Source: Desulfobacteraceae bacterium
Lineage (GTDB): Bacteria; Desulfobacterota; DSM-4660; Desulfatiglandales; Desulfatiglandaceae
Direction of reading: 5' to 3'
Length of the DNA stretch: 15,864 nucleotides
NCBI GenBank assembly: GCA_030597505.1
Contig: JAUVRS010000022.1
Span: 1-15,864, forward strand
Of this stretch, positions 13,813 through 15,864 are shown one piece after another. A program made the translations under genes and the position numbers. Each line of letters starts with the position of its first letter. Position 1 is the first letter of the stretch. Below the pieces are notes generated by a model. That model was not told the DNA's origin. It ran no database searches and saw only the letters and a program-made list of their open reading frames with translations.

Positions 13813-14433
13813 TTAGTTGGTTTTCGCTTTAAATCTTTCGACGAGATCCGTCACTAGTTGACCATTAGGTGCCTTGGCGAGTGGGTTCACCTGGGTCAGC
13901 TCAACCCAGGCCTTGATAGCACCTTTGGGATCGTTTAGGTCATGCATAAAGACGATACCCTTGTTGAATCGTGAAATTTCATGTAAGGGGTCGGTTTCTA
14001 TGGCCTTATCAAAGGCTTTGATGGCTTCTTTCGGTTGGCTGTTGCGGCGATACATAACCCCCAGATCGGTCCAAACGGCAACATTGTTACTATTTAATTC
14101 CAAAGACTTTTTGTAGGCCCATATGGCCTTTTTATATCTGTTGGTGTCAAAATAGAGGTCCCCCAGTTGGGCCCATGCCCCAGAATCCTTTGGGTTTTGA
14201 GATGTTTTTTTTGTGAGGGCCTCAATCCTTGCCATCTGCTCTTTAAGAAGAGTCTCAGTCTGGGACACCTGCTGTTGTGGTTGCACAGATACGGGTGAAG
14301 GGGCCTCAGGTCCGGTTTGAAATACACTAAAAACGATCCCCCCGAGGAAACCGACGCCCAATGAGACAAAGACCATAATCAGCGTTGTCTCCTTTTTCAC
14401 ATACTTATTTCCGGTTTTTTCTTTTCTGGCCAT
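13813..14433 (-). CDS. Membrane-anchored TPR protein
   Basis: A 206-residue protein with a basic N-terminus (MARKEKTGNKYVKKE), one membrane helix at about 17-38 (TTLIMVFVSLGVGFLGGIVF), and a proline/glutamine-rich linker with a short predicted coil (about 55-75). Three tetratricopeptide repeats follow at about 84-117 (AWAQLGDLYFDTNRYKKAI), 118-151 and 152-186. The layout resembles CcmH/NrfG-type or other periplasmic TPR scaffolds. The basic N-terminus suggests N-in, C-out topology, putting the repeats outside the cytoplasm. ATG 14433 was chosen over ATG 14451 because GGGGG lies about 5 bases before it. It follows the ATP-grasp-like gene by 56 bases and is probably co-transcribed. Its partner is unknown. 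Confidence 0.82.
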   Translation of the reverse strand: MARKEKTGNKYVKKETTLIMVFVSLGVGFLGGIVFSVFQTGPEAPSPVSVQPQQQVSQTETLLKEQMARIEALTKKTSQNPKDSGAWAQLGDLYFDTNRYKKAIWAYKKSLELNSNNVAVWTDLGVMYRRNSQPKEAIKAFDKAIETDPLHEISRFNKGIVFMHDLNDPKGAIKAWVELTQVNPLAKAPNGQLVTDLVERFKAKTN

Positions 14434-14489
14434 ATTGCCCCCAAACTCCATGAACCATTCAAATTGTAGTAGACTGAAGCTCTCTTCGG

Positions 14490-15725
14490 TTACAGACGAT
14501 AAACGGTTGGCTTTTCTTCAAGATTTATATCAATACCAACCGTGTCTCCGGTCTTGAAGTCTAATCTATTGAATTGTTTAACTATTTTGTCATGTTTGTC
14601 AACGTACCAATACACAGACCATAACGGATTCCGTACCGTATCTATGCCATAAGCATCATGGCTGCAGAGGTTGAGCCTTACCGCGTCCTTTGCCAATAGT
14701 GTGTCGGCTTCAGACAAAAAATAATCTCTTTTATAAACATTATCGTGAAGGGCTTTGGATAACCGTCTCTGTGAATCGGGTATTTCATCAAGGAAATGAT
14801 TCGTTATCTGGGAGAGGTCCTCGGGGACTCGAATCGATAATCCAAGGACAGCAAACCGTTGATGTGTTAATGCAAACTCTTCAAGTTCTTCCTCATAGCT
14901 GGAAATGCTCTCAAGAATATTTTTGATAGTTGTCTGTGGCCTGTCTTTTCCATGTATCATGTCTTCACATTTGTCTATGATACTTATGTAAAACGCCTTG
15001 TTGTCCATTACATACGTCGGCCGTTCACGATAATTTCTTCGTTTTCTTATCCGGCGTACACCATCCAGTTTGATAGATCTTTCGCTTTCTTTTTGCGCCA
15101 GGGTTTCAATGTGAGAGATATCCTTTGACTGTACAACGTGGATTTCTCCGTTACCTGAAATTATATATTCAATTTCACATTTAAACCCCAAATATTTTTG
15201 TATATCTTCAGATACTTGGAGAAGTTTGGTATCACAAGGAGTTCTGGTTATATAAGGTTCGCTTTGGACTTTATGGATTCTGTCCCGACAATAACCGAAT
15301 TCCCACTGATCTCCCAGCATTTTTGCCATGACGCTTGTCCCATCAATAAAAGGCATCACAATGATACCCATTTCATCCAGGTCGATTTGAGGTGCTTTGT
15401 TAAATTTCTGTTGTCTCGCCACCGAAAGTTTATGGGCTGTTTTACCATAGGTAATAATCCGCTTTCTTACATATTGAATCCCATCCAAATCAGCATATGT
15501 CTCCAGGGAAACAAAGGGCCCGGAAGTGAAAAATTCTTCCTGGGGATGGACACTTCGTGCAATGACTTTAAAACCTTCACGGTGGGTAAGAAGAAAATCT
15601 TTTAGGGCTTCAAAATTTTCGTTTTCAAAATCGGATGCTGGAACATAGATAAAATCGGGGACGTTGAAGTTGCCCTCTTTCAATCGGCTCAAAAGTCGTG
15701 CCTTTTCCGGTAAATCTGTTTTCAT
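14490..15725 (-). CDS. Divergent PEP-synthase/PPDK-type ATP-binding domain protein, otherwise unrecognised
   Basis: A 411-residue protein. The first 205 residues resemble a reduced form of the ATP-grasp domain of PEP synthase/pyruvate phosphate dikinase: VIARSVHPQEEFFTSGPFVSLETY (54-77) in place of the RSS...FAGQ...TY block, IIVMPFID (121-128) for the central strand, and CEIEYIISGNGEIHVVQSKDI (183-203) for the usual IEWA-DG-LYILQ-RPI ending. The C-terminal half (about 210-411) is charged and not recognised. The swivelling phosphohistidine and PEP/pyruvate domains are absent, so it is not a full PEP synthase. ATG 15725 was chosen; the longer frame to 15776 runs into repeat-like DNA and its extra 17 residues look non-native. 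A weak GGGA precedes 15725. Activity, if any, is unknown. Confidence 0.7.
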   Translation of the reverse strand: MKTDLPEKARLLSRLKEGNFNVPDFIYVPASDFENENFEALKDFLLTHREGFKVIARSVHPQEEFFTSGPFVSLETYADLDGIQYVRKRIITYGKTAHKLSVARQQKFNKAPQIDLDEMGIIVMPFIDGTSVMAKMLGDQWEFGYCRDRIHKVQSEPYITRTPCDTKLLQVSEDIQKYLGFKCEIEYIISGNGEIHVVQSKDISHIETLAQKESERSIKLDGVRRIRKRRNYRERPTYVMDNKAFYISIIDKCEDMIHGKDRPQTTIKNILESISSYEEELEEFALTHQRFAVLGLSIRVPEDLSQITNHFLDEIPDSQRRLSKALHDNVYKRDYFLSEADTLLAKDAVRLNLCSHDAYGIDTVRNPLWSVYWYVDKHDKIVKQFNRLDFKTGDTVGIDINLEEKPTVYRL

Positions 15726-15736
15726 ATCTTTCCCTT

Positions 15737-15864
15737 CACTAAGGGCTCGCGCAAAAATAACTTCACATTTTCGCATGCCATCTTCAGATCATCTTCGACC
15801 GCGCCTCAATCGTGAAATCCTCGGAAGAGTGTTGCTATTCCTGTGGTTTCGCTCAATCGGCGCA
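15737..15864. repeat. Probable dispersed repeat or element end at the right edge
   Basis: Begins with the 21-bp stretch shared with 9014-9034 (one difference) and continues to the window edge without a sustained reading frame on the minus strand; frames are broken by stops. It contains ATCTTC direct repeats (15780-15785 and 15791-15796). It lies immediately upstream of the ATP-grasp-like gene. It may be the tip of an insertion sequence or a non-coding repeat family; only the shared core supports this. Confidence 0.4.

Noticed and set aside
15726..15776. N-terminal extension MRKCEVIFARALSEGKD of the ATP-grasp-like protein
   Set aside because: It is encoded by the repeat core shared with 9014-9034 and has no ribosome site as good as that of the internal ATG at 15725.

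Overview
The window looks like chromosomal DNA of an anaerobic Desulfobacterota (sulfate-reducer-like) bacterium. That placement is inferred from gene content and protein style: a short IlvD, an EtfBA pair, an AmmeMemoRadiSam B protein, an FmdE/molybdopterin-binding pair, a BchE-like radical SAM protein, and a MnmA variant with unusual cysteines. I cannot fix the genus. There are no rRNA, tRNA or CRISPR features and no intact transposase.

Layout, left to right. Positions 1-8883 are a long co-directional minus-strand run. In transcription order it is etfB-etfA (8883-7055), a palindrome-rich gap, mnmA (6801-5710), a 71-bp inverted-repeat element, ilvD-fabF-MEMO (5614-1626, tightly packed), a PfkB-family kinase (1517-594) and the N-terminal glutaminase part of NAD synthetase (456-1, cut by the window edge). 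Most of this is housekeeping: electron transfer, tRNA thiolation, branched-chain amino acid synthesis, fatty acid synthesis and NAD synthesis.

Positions 9071-12437 are a second minus-strand operon: an FmdE-family protein, a MoeA/MogA-like molybdopterin-binding protein with a C-terminal cysteine cluster, and a BchE-like B12-binding radical SAM protein joined by a GTGA overlap. A 450-bp regulatory region separates it from a divergent XRE-cupin regulator (12892-13431, plus). That region holds a sigma70-like promoter on each strand, an intrinsic terminator positioned in the leader of the FmdE operon, and an 18-bp perfect palindrome. This is the most distinctive part of the window: a probable molybdenum/tungsten-cofactor accessory operon with its own regulator and a B12 radical SAM enzyme of unknown substrate.

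Positions 13432-13812 lie between convergent genes and carry a 225-bp MITE-like element with perfect 35-bp inverted ends. Positions 13813-15725 hold a minus-strand pair: a divergent PEP-synthase-type ATP-binding domain protein, then a membrane-anchored TPR protein. The right edge (15737-15864) looks like part of a dispersed repeat; a related 21-bp stretch occurs at 9014-9034.
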